Shown in pieces: positions 1 through 12,635 of a stretch of 64,000 nt of DNA. The DNA is from Shinella zoogloeoides (GTDB lineage: Bacteria > Pseudomonadota > Alphaproteobacteria > Rhizobiales > Rhizobiaceae), in contig NZ_CP093528.1 of NCBI RefSeq assembly GCF_022682305.1, positions 2,989,501 through 3,053,500 of the forward strand, read 5' to 3'. The stretch's first letter is position 1; every line of letters begins with the position of its first letter. A program made the translations under genes and the position numbers. The notes under the pieces are model-generated. The model was not told the DNA's origin and ran no database searches. It saw only the letters and a program-made list of their open reading frames with translations.

Positions 1-1331
<1,331 letters not shown>

Positions 1332-1395
1332 AAAGCAATTCCGACAAGGCGTGCAGCGGAATTGCAAAAGGAACAGGGATAATCGGGAGGACACC

Positions 1396-2658
1396 ATGGA
1401 GCAGAAGCGCAATCAACCCCTCGCCCGCGATGCGATGGCCTATGTACTGGCAGGGGGACGCGGCAGCCGCCTCAAGGAGCTGACCGACCGGCGCGCCAAG
1501 CCCGCCGTGCATTTCGGCGGCAAGGCGCGCATCATCGATTTCGCGCTCTCGAATGCGCTCAACTCCGGTATCCGCCGCATCGGCGTCGCCACGCAATACA
1601 AGGCCCATTCGCTGATCCGCCACATGCAGCGCGGCTGGAACTTCTTCCGCCCCGAGCGTAACGAGAGCTTCGATATCCTCCCCGCCTCCCAGCGCGTCTC
1701 CGAGACGCAGTGGTACGAAGGCACGGCCGACGCCGTCTACCAGAACATCGACATCATCGAGGATTACGGCGTCGAATACATGGTCATCCTCGCCGGCGAT
1801 CATATCTACAAGATGGACTACGAGCTGATGCTCCAGCAGCACGTGGATTCCGGCGCGCAGGTCACCATCGGCTGCCTTGAGGTGCCGCGCATGGAGGCGA
1901 CGGGCTTCGGTGTCATGCATGTCGACGAGAAGGACCAGATCATCGCCTTCGTGGAGAAGCCGGCCGACCCGCCGGGCATTCCCGGCAACCCGGAAATGGC
2001 GCTCGCCTCCATGGGCATCTACGTCTTCCACACCAAGTTCCTGATGGACCTGCTGCGCCGCGACGCCGCCGACCCGACGTCGAGCCGCGACTTCGGCAAG
2101 GATATCATCCCCTATATCGTGCAGCACGGCAAAGCCGTAGCCCACCGCTTCACCGCCTCCTGCGTGCGCTCGGACTTCGAGCGCGAAGCCTACTGGCGCG
2201 ACGTCGGCACCATCGACGCCTACTGGCAGGCCAATATCGACCTGACAGACGTCACGCCGGAACTCGACATCTACGACGGTTCCTGGCCGATCTGGACCTT
2301 CGCCGAGATCAAGCCGCCGGCCAAGTTCGTACACGACGACGAGAACCGCCGCGGCTCGGCGACCTCCTCGCTGATTTCCGGCGACTGCATCATTTCCGGC
2401 GCCTCGCTGAACCGGAGCCTGCTCTTTACCGGGGTGCGCGCCAATTCCTACTCGCGCCTCGAAGGGGCCATCATCCTGCCGAACGTCATGATCGGCCGGC
2501 ACGCGCAGCTCAGGAACGTCGTCATCGACAGCCGGGTCGTCATCCCGGAAGGCCTCGTCGTCGGCGAGGATCCGGAACTCGACGCCAAGCGCTTCCGCCG
2601 CTCGGAGAACGGCGTCTGCCTCATCACGCAGCCGATGATCGACAAGCTGGAGCTATAG
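1396..2658 (+). CDS. glgC: glucose-1-phosphate adenylyltransferase
   Basis: ADP-glucose pyrophosphorylase: makes ADP-glucose from ATP and glucose 1-phosphate, the regulated step of bacterial glycogen synthesis. The 420-residue product has the nucleotidyltransferase signature [16 protein letters not shown] near residue 15, [10 protein letters not shown], the substrate-loop region [12 protein letters not shown], and a C-terminal left-handed beta-helix part ([12 protein letters not shown] onward). I chose the ATG at 1396 because GGGAGG lies 5 bases upstream; an in-frame ATG at 1351 would add 15 unrelated residues. It lies between glgB and glgA, with glgA starting 7 bases after its stop. Confidence 0.97.
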   Translation: MEQKRNQPLARDAMAYVLAGGRGSRLKELTDRRAKPAVHFGGKARIIDFALSNALNSGIRRIGVATQYKAHSLIRHMQRGWNFFRPERNESFDILPASQRVSETQWYEGTADAVYQNIDIIEDYGVEYMVILAGDHIYKMDYELMLQQHVDSGAQVTIGCLEVPRMEATGFGVMHVDEKDQIIAFVEKPADPPGIPGNPEMALASMGIYVFHTKFLMDLLRRDAADPTSSRDFGKDIIPYIVQHGKAVAHRFTASCVRSDFEREAYWRDVGTIDAYWQANIDLTDVTPELDIYDGSWPIWTFAEIKPPAKFVHDDENRRGSATSSLISGDCIISGASLNRSLLFTGVRANSYSRLEGAIILPNVMIGRHAQLRNVVIDSRVVIPEGLVVGEDPELDAKRFRRSENGVCLITQPMIDKLEL

Positions 2659-2665
2659 CCGCGAC

Positions 2666-4105
2666 ATGAAAATCCTTTCGGTGGCATCCGAAGTATTCCC
2701 GCTCATCAAGACGGGAGGCCTCGCCGACGTCGCCGGCGCACTGCCGCTCGCGCTCGCCGGACATGGCATGCACATGCGCACGCTCATGCCCGGCTATCCG
2801 GTGGTCATGCAGCGGCTGGCGAAGAGCGAGGTGGTCGCGACCTTCGACGACCTCCTCGGCGAGCCGGCCCGCATTCTCGCGGCGAAGCACGAGGGCCTCG
2901 ATATTCTCGTGCTCGACGCGCCGGGTTTCTTCGACCGCCCGGGCGGCCCCTACACGGACGCGACAGCCAAGGATTTCCCCGACAACTGGCGGCGCTTCGC
3001 CGCCCTCTCGCTGGCCGGCGCGGAAATCGCCCGCGGCCTGCTTTTCGGCTGGCGACCGGATATCGTGCATGCGCATGACTGGCAGGCGGCGATGACCGCC
3101 GTCTACATGCGCTATACCGGCCTCCAGCACATTCCGACCGTGATCACCGTGCATAACCTCGCCTTCCAGGGCCAGTTCGGCCCGGAGATATTCCCCGAAC
3201 TGGGACTGCCGCCGGATGCCTTCTCCGTCGACGGATTGGAATATTACGGCGATGTCGGCTTTCTCAAGGGCGGCCTGCGCACGGCCTGGTCGATCACCAC
3301 GGTCAGTCCCACCTATGCCCAGGAGATCACGACCCCCGAATATGGCATGGGTCTCGAAGGTCTCATCAATGCCCGCGCCGCCGACCTCGACGGCATCGTC
3401 AACGGCATCGACACTGCCGTCTGGAACCCCGAAACCGACCCGCATATCGCCCGCCCCTTCGCCGCCGGCTCGCTGAAGAAGCGCGCCGTCAACCGCCAGG
3501 CCCTCGTCGAGCGCTTCAACCTCGATGACGACGACGGCCCGATCTTCTGCATCGTCAGCCGCCTCACCTGGCAGAAGGGCATAGACATCATCGCCGAGGT
3601 CGCCGACTGGATCGTTCAGCAGGGCGGCAAGCTCGCCGTGCTCGGCTCCGGCGACCAGGGGCTGGAAGGCGCGCTGCTCGCCGCCGCCTCGCGCCATCGC
3701 GGCCGCATCGGCATCGTCATCGGCTACAACGAGCCACTGTCCCACCTCATGCAGGCCGGCAGCGACGCCATCCTCATACCATCCCGCTTCGAACCCTGCG
3801 GCCTCACCCAGCTTTACGGCCTGCGCTACGGCTGCATCCCCATCGTCGCGCGCACCGGCGGCCTTGCCGATACCGTCATCGACGCCAACGAGGCCGCCCT
3901 TTCCGCCCGCGTCGCCACGGGCTTCCAGTTCACGCCGATCAATGCCGATGGCCTGCGCCAGGCGCTGCGCCGCGTCTTCAAGGCCTATGCCGAGCCGAAA
4001 GTCTGGGCGCGCATCCAGAACCAAGGCATGAAATCGGACGTTTCCTGGGAAAACAGCGCCGCGCGCTATGCCGAACTCTATTCCAGCCTTCTTGCGAAAG
4101 TCTAA
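2666..4105 (+). CDS. glgA: glycogen synthase (ADP-glucose)
   Basis: GT5 glycosyltransferase that extends alpha-1,4-glucan chains from ADP-glucose. The 479-residue length is normal for the family. The N-terminal [13 protein letters not shown] motif (about residues 12-24) binds ADP-glucose, HAHDWQAA lies in the N domain, [10 protein letters not shown] starts the second Rossmann domain, and the C-terminal [18 protein letters not shown] segment carries the catalytic acidic/donor-binding residues. The GGAG inside the last codons of glgC can serve as its ribosome site, which suggests translational coupling. The following gene, pgm, begins 3 bases after the stop. Confidence 0.97.
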   Translation: MKILSVASEVFPLIKTGGLADVAGALPLALAGHGMHMRTLMPGYPVVMQRLAKSEVVATFDDLLGEPARILAAKHEGLDILVLDAPGFFDRPGGPYTDATAKDFPDNWRRFAALSLAGAEIARGLLFGWRPDIVHAHDWQAAMTAVYMRYTGLQHIPTVITVHNLAFQGQFGPEIFPELGLPPDAFSVDGLEYYGDVGFLKGGLRTAWSITTVSPTYAQEITTPEYGMGLEGLINARAADLDGIVNGIDTAVWNPETDPHIARPFAAGSLKKRAVNRQALVERFNLDDDDGPIFCIVSRLTWQKGIDIIAEVADWIVQQGGKLAVLGSGDQGLEGALLAAASRHRGRIGIVIGYNEPLSHLMQAGSDAILIPSRFEPCGLTQLYGLRYGCIPIVARTGGLADTVIDANEAALSARVATGFQFTPINADGLRQALRRVFKAYAEPKVWARIQNQGMKSDVSWENSAARYAELYSSLLAKV

Positions 4106-5740
<1,635 letters not shown>

Positions 5741-5741
5741 C

Positions 5742-7715
5742 ATGACCGTCACCGCCCCCTCCTTCGCGCCGGGCGCCACGCTCTCCGGGGACGGGGTGGA
5801 ATTCGCGGTCTATTCGCGCGATGCCGCCCGCGTCCAGCTCTGCCTGTTCGACAGTGCGGGCGACAAGGAACTTGCCCGCCTCGCCATGGGGCGGGACGAG
5901 ACCGGCTTCCACCGCGTCTTCGTCGAGGGTGCGGCCGCCGGCACGCGCTACGGCTTCCGCGCCGATGGCGTCTATTCGCCGGACCACGGCCTCTGGTTCG
6001 ATCCGGCAAAGCTGCTGGTCGATCCCTATGCGAAGGAACTCGACCGCCGCTTCGTGCACAACGGGCGGCTCGCCCTCTTCGGCGCGGAAACGGCGGACAT
6101 CGTGCCGAAGGCCATCGTCACCCGCGACAATCCGGTCAAGGTAGCGCCTCCGCTCTTCCGCGCCGGCGGCTTCATCTACGAAGTGGCCGTACGCGCCTTC
6201 ACCATGCTGCATCCCGACGTGCCGGAGAAGATGCGCGGCACCGTCGGCGCGCTCGCCCATCCCGCCGTGCTCGCCCACCTGAAGCACCTCGGCGTCGACG
6301 CGGTGGAACTGATGCCCATCACCGCCTGGATCGACGAGCGCCACCTTCCGCCGCTCGGCCTTTCCAATAGCTGGGGCTACAATCCCATCGCCCTGATGGC
6401 GCTCGACCCGCGCCTCGTGCCCGGCGGCATGAAGGAGCTGGCCGATACGGTCGCGACGCTGCGCGCCGAGGGCATCGGCACCATCCTCGACCTCGTCTTC
6501 AATCATTCCGGCGAGAGCGACCGGCACGGCGCGACGCTTTCCATGCGCGGCCTCGACAACCTCACCTATTACCGCCACGTGCCGGACCGGCCGGGCGAGC
6601 TGATCAACGACACCGGCTGCGGCAACACGATCGCCGGAGAACACCCCATCGTGCGCCAGCTCGTGCTCGACAGCCTGCGCCATTTCGTGCGCCATGCCGG
6701 TATCGACGGCTTCCGCTTCGACCTTGCCACCATTCTCGGCCGCGAGGCGGACGGCTTTTCCGCCCGCGCGGCGCTGCTTTCCGAAATCTGCGCCGACCCG
6801 CTCCTGAAGGACCGCGTGCTGATCGCCGAGCCGTGGGACATCGGCCCCGGCGGCTACCAGCTTGGCAATTTCCCGAAACCCTTCCTCGAATGGAACGACC
6901 GCTTTCGCGATGACGCGCGCATGTTCTGGCGCGGCGACAGCCACACGCTGGGCGCCTTCGTCACCGCCTTCGCCGGCTCCTCGGACATCTTCTCCCGCCA
7001 TGGCGGCGCCGAGACCCGCACCGTCAACTTCCTCGCCGCCCATGACGGCTTCACGCTGGCCGATCTCGTTTCCCATACGGTGAAGCACAACGGAGCGAAC
7101 GGCGAAGACAACCGCGACGGCCACGACGAGAACCATTCCTGGAACAACGGCGCGGAAGGCGCGACGACCGACGGCGCCGTGCTCTCCGCCCGCAGGGCGG
7201 ATATCAAGGCGCTGCTCGCAAGCCTCTTCCTTTCCCGCGGCACGATCATGCTGACGGCCGGCGACGAAGGCGGGCGCAGCCAGGAGGGCAACAACAACGC
7301 CTATTGCCAGGACAACGCCATCACCTGGATGCATTGGGACCAACTGGACGACGGCCTGATCGAGCATGCCGCCATGCTCTCGACCATCCGCAGGCGCTTC
7401 CCGGCGCTCGGCGAGACAACCTTCCTCAGCGGCGCGGGCGATGTCGAATGGCGAACGCTTGCCGGCGCGCCGATGACCGTCGCGGACTGGGAAGCACCCT
7501 TCGCCGGCACGCTGCTGGTGCTGTTCACCACGCCCGATCTTCTGCAAAAGCGCAGCGTCCGCCTTGCAATTGCCCTGAACCGCACGCATGGCGAACAGGC
7601 GCTTGCCCTGCCCCCGACTGAAACGCGGGAATGGGTCAGCCTCCTGACCGTCAACCATCCGGCGACCGGCTTGCTACGGGCACGCTCGGTCGAGGTTTTT
7701 GTCGAAAGCCGCTGA
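5742..7715 (+). CDS. glgX: glycogen debranching enzyme
   Basis: GH13 isoamylase-type enzyme that hydrolyses alpha-1,6 branches of phosphorylase limit dextrin. The 657 residues comprise an N-terminal CBM48 part (FAPGATLSGDGVEFAVYS), a catalytic barrel with DLVFNHSG, GFRFDLATILG (nucleophile Asp), IAEPWD (Glu) and LAAHDGFTLADLVS, and a C-terminal beta domain. The ATG at 5742 follows the pgm stop by one base. Ending the operon with glgX puts synthesis and a degradation step under one transcript; glgP is not in view and could lie left of the window. No frameshift is visible. Confidence 0.96.
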   Translation: MTVTAPSFAPGATLSGDGVEFAVYSRDAARVQLCLFDSAGDKELARLAMGRDETGFHRVFVEGAAAGTRYGFRADGVYSPDHGLWFDPAKLLVDPYAKELDRRFVHNGRLALFGAETADIVPKAIVTRDNPVKVAPPLFRAGGFIYEVAVRAFTMLHPDVPEKMRGTVGALAHPAVLAHLKHLGVDAVELMPITAWIDERHLPPLGLSNSWGYNPIALMALDPRLVPGGMKELADTVATLRAEGIGTILDLVFNHSGESDRHGATLSMRGLDNLTYYRHVPDRPGELINDTGCGNTIAGEHPIVRQLVLDSLRHFVRHAGIDGFRFDLATILGREADGFSARAALLSEICADPLLKDRVLIAEPWDIGPGGYQLGNFPKPFLEWNDRFRDDARMFWRGDSHTLGAFVTAFAGSSDIFSRHGGAETRTVNFLAAHDGFTLADLVSHTVKHNGANGEDNRDGHDENHSWNNGAEGATTDGAVLSARRADIKALLASLFLSRGTIMLTAGDEGGRSQEGNNNAYCQDNAITWMHWDQLDDGLIEHAAMLSTIRRRFPALGETTFLSGAGDVEWRTLAGAPMTVADWEAPFAGTLLVLFTTPDLLQKRSVRLAIALNRTHGEQALALPPTETREWVSLLTVNHPATGLLRARSVEVFVESR

Positions 7716-7765
7716 AATTCATTGCCCGGGCAAACGGCCCCTCTAGAAGCGGCCTGAATCGTTCC

Positions 7766-8266
7766 ATGGAAAACCGCATGCCAGCCACTGTTCATTTGAA
7801 GGATATTGCCGCGAGCGTCGGATCGGAACTCGGCGTCTCGCGCTGGTTCATCGTCGACCAGACAATGATCGACCGCTTCGCCGATGCCACGCAGGACCAT
7901 CAGTTCATCCACACCGACCCCGTGCGCGCGGCAGCCGAAACGCCCTTCGGCGGCACCATCGCCCACGGCTTCCTGACGCTCTCCCTCCTGTCGGCAATGA
8001 ACTATGATTGCATTCCGCGCATCGTCGAGCAGACGATGGGCATCAATTACGGCTTCGACAAGATCCGCTTCATCACGCCGGTCAAGAGCGGCGCGCGCGT
8101 GCGCGGCCGCTTCGTGCTCGACGAGGCCCGCTTCCGCGGCGCGGGCATGTTGGCGGTCCGCTACAATGTGACGGTCGAGATCGAAGACGAGCGCAAACCG
8201 GCGCTGACGGCCGAATGGACCACCATCATCCAGTTCGACCCGAAGGATCGGCCGGAGGACGTCTAG
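7766..8266 (+). CDS. MaoC-family (R)-hydratase
   Basis: A single hot-dog-fold protein of 166 residues resembling (R)-specific enoyl-CoA hydratases and NodN-like MaoC dehydratases. The hydratase 2 signature is clear: FADATQDHQFIHTDP followed by FGGTIAHGFLTLSLLS, containing the Asp/His catalytic pair. Start is uncertain: ATG 7766 and ATG 7778 are both in frame and neither has a strong ribosome site; an upstream in-frame ATG at 7631 would overlap glgX by 85 bases and add non-conserved sequence. It lies 50 bases after glgX and may be read through from the glg operon, but its substrate is not indicated. Its TAG stop is the first three bases of a palindromic repeat. Confidence 0.88.
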   Translation: MENRMPATVHLKDIAASVGSELGVSRWFIVDQTMIDRFADATQDHQFIHTDPVRAAAETPFGGTIAHGFLTLSLLSAMNYDCIPRIVEQTMGINYGFDKIRFITPVKSGARVRGRFVLDEARFRGAGMLAVRYNVTVEIEDERKPALTAEWTTIIQFDPKDRPEDV

Positions 8267-8311
8267 GGCATTTCCAGCCGAAGCGGAATCGCTACGGCAT
8301 CGGAGAATGCG
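8264..8311 (+). repeat. rhizobial intergenic palindromic repeat, copy 1
   Basis: This stretch begins with TAGGGCATTTCC and continues with AGCCGAAGCGG, then a related inverted arm ending near AATGCGGA. It matches, with a few substitutions, the reverse complement of 32571-32620. Its first three bases are the stop codon of the MaoC gene. The two copies share the same order of arms, so I call them one repeat family. The degraded right arm suggests an old copy. Confidence 0.75.
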
Positions 8312-8331
8312 GATGGAACAGCTCAAAAGAA

Positions 8332-8354
8332 AATCCCGCCTCGAAGGCGGGATT
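8332..8354 (-). terminator. terminator of the sox operon
   Basis: Perfect 9-bp stem (AATCCCGCC with GGCGGGATT) around a 5-base loop. On the minus strand it is followed by TTCTTTT just after the soxG stop at 8359. The plus strand side also has a T-rich run, so it may stop transcripts coming from the maoC side as well. Confidence 0.8.
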
Positions 8355-8358
8355 CTTG

Positions 8359-8907
8359 TTAAAGGCCGGCGTCTTCCGCGCCTTCCACCAGGAGGCCGAA
8401 GGCATAGGGCGAGAACGAGCGCCAGCATTCGACCCGGTAATCCTCCTCGCCCGAGCGGAACAGCACGATCTCGATCTTGCCGAGCACCGTACGCGCCGCA
8501 GCGCCCACCGGGAAGACCGCATTGCCGAGATCGAGCGGGCAGCCGCTGGCAATCGCCCCGGCCGCGTCCGGGCCGGAAACGATGATCGCCGTGTTGCGGT
8601 GGGAAACGTCCGTCGCAGAATGCAGCGCGGAAACACCCGAAGCGATGCCCATCAGGTCCGCACCGTTCTCGTCGATCAGCAGCCATTCGTCCGGGCCGAG
8701 CCAGAGCGCGTGACGGCCGCTGACGGAAGCCGAGGTTTTCGGCCGGCGTGGCAGCTCGAGGCCGAAGGCCAGCGAGAGCGTGCCGATGGCATCCTCGCCG
8801 GCGCGCAGCGAAAGACGGGTCGCGGGCGCGGCGGGCGTGACGCGCGCGCCGGCGGAGCCGCCGTGATGGCGACCGAGGGGCGCCTTGCGAAGAGCTTGAT
8901 CAGCCAT
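8359..8907 (-). CDS. soxG: sarcosine oxidase subunit gamma
   Basis: Small gamma subunit of heterotetrameric sarcosine oxidase, 182 residues. It has the SoxG-like ending with WLGPDEWLLID, TDVSHRNTAIIVSGPDA, and VLGKIEIVLFR..YRVECWRSFSPYAFGLLVEG. Start at 8907 is supported by GGAGG just upstream and an 8-base overlap with the end of soxA, typical of translational coupling. The gamma chain packs against the alpha/beta core and carries no cofactor itself (family knowledge). It is the last gene of the operon, with a terminator immediately after it. Confidence 0.95.
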   Translation of the reverse strand: MADQALRKAPLGRHHGGSAGARVTPAAPATRLSLRAGEDAIGTLSLAFGLELPRRPKTSASVSGRHALWLGPDEWLLIDENGADLMGIASGVSALHSATDVSHRNTAIIVSGPDAAGAIASGCPLDLGNAVFPVGAAARTVLGKIEIVLFRSGEEDYRVECWRSFSPYAFGLLVEGAEDAGL

Positions 8908-11893
8908 TGAGGCGTCCTCCTTCCTTGTCGATAAACACCATGTCGCTGACCTCGACCGAGATGGTGCGGTCCGGCATCGGCACATAGAGCGTCTGGCCCA
9001 TGCGGGCCTGACCGCCGGCAACGAGCGCCATGGCGATGGACCGGCCGCAGTTTTCCGACCAGTAGGACGACGTGACATGGCCGAGCATGGTCATCGGCTT
9101 CGGCTCGTTCGGATCGGCAACGATCTGCGCACCCTCCTCCAGAACCACCTTCGGATCCTTCGTCAGCAGACCGACGAGCTGCTTGCGGCCCTCCTTGACG
9201 AGGTCCGGCCGCTTGAGGCCGCGGATGCCCACGAAGTCCGCTTTCTTCTTGGAGACGGCCCAGCTGAGGCTCGCATCGTGCGGCGTAACCGTACCGTCCG
9301 TATCCTGGCCGACGATGATGTAGCCCTTTTCGGCGCGCAGCACGTGCATGGTCTCCGTGCCGTAGGCGCAGGCGCCGAGCGGTTCGGCCCGTGCCCAGAT
9401 GGCTTCCCAGACGGCCTGCCCGTAATCGGCAGGAACGTTGACTTCGTAGCCCGCTTCACCGGTGAAGGACATGCGGAAGAGCCGGGTCGGTACGCCGCAG
9501 ATCTTGCCCTCGCGCACGCTCATATGCGGGAAAGCCTCGTTGGAGATGTCGATGCCCTCGACCAGCGGCTCGAGGATTTCACGCGCCTTCGGACCCTGCA
9601 CGGCAATGACCGCCCACTGCTCGGTGGTCGAGGTCAGCCAGACCTTCAGATGCGGGAATTCCGTCTGGAGATAGTCTTCCATGTGATGCATGACGCGCGG
9701 CGCGCCGCCCGTCGTGGTGGTGACATGGAAGCGATCCTCCGCCAGACGCCCGACGACGCCGTCGTCATAGACGAAGCCGTCCTCGCGCAGCATGATGCCG
9801 TAGCGGCAACGGCCCGGCTTCAGCGTATCCCAGGCGTTGGTGTACATGAGGTTCATGAACTCGCCCGCATCGGGGCCGACGACCTCGATCTTGCCGAGCG
9901 TCGAGGCATCGAACAGGCCGGCGGCATTACGAACCGTGCGGCACTCGCGGTTGACCGCATCATGCATGGTTTCGCCGGAGCGCGGATAATACCAGGCGCG
10001 CTTCCAGTTGCCGACATCCTCGAAGACCGCGCCATGCGCTTCTTCCCATTCGTGCATCGGCGTCTTGCGCGCGGGGTCGAACAGGTCACCGCGCGAATGG
10101 CTGATCAGCGCGCCGAAGGTGACGGGCGTATAGGGCGCGCGGAAGGTCGTGAGACCGATCTTCGGGATCTCGCGGTTCAGTACCTCTGAGGCGATGGCAA
10201 GGCCGTGGATGTTGGACAGCTTGCCCTGGTCCGTCGCCATGCCGTTGGTGGTAAAGCGCTTGATATGCTCGATGGAGTGCATGCCCTCGCGCACGGCAAG
10301 GCGGATATCCTTGGCGCAGACGTCGTTCTGGAAGTCGACGAAGGCCTTGACCGTCGTGTCGACGCCGGCCCCTTCGCCGGCACCCACCATGCCGCCGGTC
10401 CATTCGAAGGCGTTCTCGCCGGAAAGCTCGACCTTGCCGCCGCCGTCGTTGCCGGTGGCGCGGGCCATAAGCTCGCCGGCTGCCAGCGATTCTTCGATCG
10501 TCGCCTGCAGGCCGTCCGTGCCGTTGCACGAACCGACCGAAAGGCAATCCTGCGCATAGGTGCCCGGCAGGAAGCGGCTGGTGGCCGCATCATAGGCGAC
10601 CTTGCCGCGCGACTGCGAGAAGAGGTGGACGGAAGGCGTCCAGCCGGCCGACACCAGCAGCGCATCGACCGGGATCGACCGTGCCGAGCCGCCGCCGTTG
10701 CGGGCGACCGACATGGAGGAAACGCGCAGCTTCCCCTTGGTGTCGACCACCGAATGGCCGGCCAGCACCTCGATGCCAAGCTTGCCGGCCTCGGCCAGAA
10801 CCGCTTCGCCGGGCTTCTCGCGGTTGTCCACGATGGCGGCCACGGTCACGCCGGCGCGCTTCAGGTCGAAGGCGGCCTCATAGGCAGAATCGTTCGCCGT
10901 GTAGACGCCGACCTTGCGGCCGACGGCAACGCCGAAATGGTTGAGATAGGTGCGTGCCGCCGAGGCGAGCATGATGCCCGGCCGGTCGTTGTTGGCGAAC
11001 ACCATATGACGCTCGATGGAGCCGGTGGCGAGGATGACGCGCTTGGCGCGGACCTGCCACAGCCGCTCGCGCGGCAGCTTCTTGTCAGGACGCGCAAGGT
11101 GATCCGTCACGCGCTCTACGAGGCCGACGAAATTGTGGTTGTAGTAGCCGAAAGCCGTCGTGCGGGTGAGAACGGTGACATTCTCCATCGCCCTCAGCTT
11201 CGCGGCCGCAGCCTGCGCCCACTCATAGCCGTTCTGGCCGTCGATCTTCACCGACATGTCGTAGTGCAGCGCGCCGCCGACTTCCGGCTGCTCATCGACG
11301 ATGATGACCCGCGCGCCCGCTTCAGCAGCGGCAAGCGCGGCCGAAAGGCCGGCGACACCCGCGCCCGCGACCAGCACATCGCAATAGGCGTAGCGGTTGG
11401 CGTAGTGATCCGGGTCCTCTTCCGTCGGCGCGACGCCGAGGCCGGCGGCCTTGCGGATGAAGGGCTCGTAGAGCTTTTCCCAGGCCGCCTTCGGCCACAT
11501 GAAGGTCTTGTAGTAGAAGCCGGCCGCGAAGAACGGCGACATCAGGTTGTTGACACCGCCGATATCGAAGGCGAGCGAGGGCCAGCGGTTTTGCGACGAC
11601 ACCTTCATGCCGTCGAAGACCTCCTGCACCGGCGCGCGCACGTTCGGCTGGCGGCGGGCCGCGTCGCGCGACACGTCGATCAGCGCGTTCGGCTCTTCGG
11701 GACCTGCCGAGAGGATGCCGCGCGGGCGATGATACTTGAACGAACGACCGACGAGATGCACGCCGTTGGCGAGCAGCGCGGAGGCGACGGTATCGCCTTC
11801 CAGCGCATCGAAGGTCTTTCCGTCGAAGGTGAAACGCGCGGTCTTGGCGGGGGTCAGGCGGCCCTGGCCGGCAATGCGATTGGCGCCGCTCAT
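8900..11893 (-). CDS. soxA: sarcosine oxidase subunit alpha
   Basis: Large subunit (997 residues) of the enzyme that oxidatively demethylates sarcosine to glycine, passing the one-carbon unit to tetrahydrofolate. Order of parts: N-terminal 2Fe-2S-like fold without the cluster role (FTFDGKTFDALEGDTVASALLANG), an NAD/FAD Rossmann domain with VAGAGVAGLSAAL at about residues 175-187, and a C-terminal GcvT-like folate-binding domain (from about residue 600, with FMNLMYTNAWDTLKPGRCRYG and GEAGYEVNVP). ATG 11893 overlaps the soxD stop (ATGA). An in-frame ATG at 12034 lies inside soxD and is rejected. Confidence 0.97.
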   Translation of the reverse strand: MSGANRIAGQGRLTPAKTARFTFDGKTFDALEGDTVASALLANGVHLVGRSFKYHRPRGILSAGPEEPNALIDVSRDAARRQPNVRAPVQEVFDGMKVSSQNRWPSLAFDIGGVNNLMSPFFAAGFYYKTFMWPKAAWEKLYEPFIRKAAGLGVAPTEEDPDHYANRYAYCDVLVAGAGVAGLSAALAAAEAGARVIIVDEQPEVGGALHYDMSVKIDGQNGYEWAQAAAAKLRAMENVTVLTRTTAFGYYNHNFVGLVERVTDHLARPDKKLPRERLWQVRAKRVILATGSIERHMVFANNDRPGIMLASAARTYLNHFGVAVGRKVGVYTANDSAYEAAFDLKRAGVTVAAIVDNREKPGEAVLAEAGKLGIEVLAGHSVVDTKGKLRVSSMSVARNGGGSARSIPVDALLVSAGWTPSVHLFSQSRGKVAYDAATSRFLPGTYAQDCLSVGSCNGTDGLQATIEESLAAGELMARATGNDGGGKVELSGENAFEWTGGMVGAGEGAGVDTTVKAFVDFQNDVCAKDIRLAVREGMHSIEHIKRFTTNGMATDQGKLSNIHGLAIASEVLNREIPKIGLTTFRAPYTPVTFGALISHSRGDLFDPARKTPMHEWEEAHGAVFEDVGNWKRAWYYPRSGETMHDAVNRECRTVRNAAGLFDASTLGKIEVVGPDAGEFMNLMYTNAWDTLKPGRCRYGIMLREDGFVYDDGVVGRLAEDRFHVTTTTGGAPRVMHHMEDYLQTEFPHLKVWLTSTTEQWAVIAVQGPKAREILEPLVEGIDISNEAFPHMSVREGKICGVPTRLFRMSFTGEAGYEVNVPADYGQAVWEAIWARAEPLGACAYGTETMHVLRAEKGYIIVGQDTDGTVTPHDASLSWAVSKKKADFVGIRGLKRPDLVKEGRKQLVGLLTKDPKVVLEEGAQIVADPNEPKPMTMLGHVTSSYWSENCGRSIAMALVAGGQARMGQTLYVPMPDRTISVEVSDMVFIDKEGGRLNG

Positions 11894-12222
11894 TTCGCGG
11901 TTCCTTCCGTGGTCTCGTTGGTTGCCGCGGCAGTAGTGACGCCCGGAATATCGGGCCTCGGTTCGCCGGCCTTGTAGCTCATGTAGAACTTGTCGCTGAC
12001 GGTATCGCGCGCCGCGTTGAAGAAGCGGCCGCAACCATGGATATGGCGCCAGCGCTCGAAGATCAGGCCCTTCGGATTATCGCGCAGGAAGAAATAGTCC
12101 TGGAATTCCTCGTCGGTGATGTCGGCGATGTTGGTCGGCCGGGCGATGTGCGCATCGCCGCCGTGGCGGAATTCGAGCTCGGAGCGCTCTTCCTCGCAGT
12201 AGGGGCAGTAGATCAGCAGCAT
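11890..12222 (-). CDS. soxD: sarcosine oxidase subunit delta
   Basis: Zinc-binding delta subunit, 110 residues. The expected ligands are present: CPYC (Cys6, Cys9), His60 and Cys64 in WRHIHGCGRFFN, with the family sequence EEFQDYFFLRDNPKG between them. The last 20 or so residues (TTAAATNETTEG) are low-complexity and vary in the family. It overlaps soxA by 4 bases. Upstream it is separated by 14 bases from an unrelated exported protein gene rather than directly from soxB. Confidence 0.96.
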   Translation of the reverse strand: MLLIYCPYCEEERSELEFRHGGDAHIARPTNIADITDEEFQDYFFLRDNPKGLIFERWRHIHGCGRFFNAARDTVSDKFYMSYKAGEPRPDIPGVTTAAATNETTEGTAK

Positions 12223-12236
12223 TTTATCCTACCTGT

Positions 12237-12635
12237 TTAAAGCTCTGGACCCGTCACGACGGTGCCGGGGTCCTGGTCGCAAAGTCGCCGGCCCATGGTG
12301 ACGAAGGAGGCAAGCCGGCGGACCAGTTGCCCAAAGTCGTCGTAGGGGGCCAGAACATTCGTCATGCCCAGATTGACCATGCTCATCGACATGAGATCGA
12401 TATCGATGTTGAAGGGGCGGCTGGCGGCCGGTTCGTCGGGAATGAAATAGACGACCCGATCACCGAGCAACCGCACGCAGCTCAACATCCCGCTCTCGGC
12501 GACGAAAGGCCACTCCTTTTCCTGCGCCGACTTGTGGATCTTCTGGAGACGCACATCCCCGGGCTGGGGAAAGATCTCGCCGGCGGGAACCACCCCCGCC
12601 GTCATCAGAAATCCGGCAAGCAGCGCGCCGTTCAT
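12237..12635 (-). CDS. small exported protein inserted in the sox operon
   Basis: A 132-residue protein of unknown function encoded between soxB and soxD. Residues 1-19 look like a Sec signal peptide (hydrophobic AGFLMTAGVVPAG). The mature part has EWPFVAESGMLSCVRLLGDRVVYFIPDE and a C-terminal LVRRLASFVTMGRRLCD, with two cysteines (Cys53 and Cys119) that could form a disulfide in the periplasm. The WPF-x-SG-x-LSC-x-VVYF pattern recalls small exported YebY/DUF2511-like proteins, a weak resemblance only. Its ATG shares one base with the soxB stop (TGATG), so it is translationally coupled to soxB. No evidence links it to the cytoplasmic oxidase besides position. Confidence 0.8.
   Translation of the reverse strand: MNGALLAGFLMTAGVVPAGEIFPQPGDVRLQKIHKSAQEKEWPFVAESGMLSCVRLLGDRVVYFIPDEPAASRPFNIDIDLMSMSMVNLGMTNVLAPYDDFGQLVRRLASFVTMGRRLCDQDPGTVVTGPEL

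Noticed and set aside
10205..11977. 590-codon open frame on the plus strand within soxA
   Set aside because: Antisense shadow of soxA, which has continuous family sequence.
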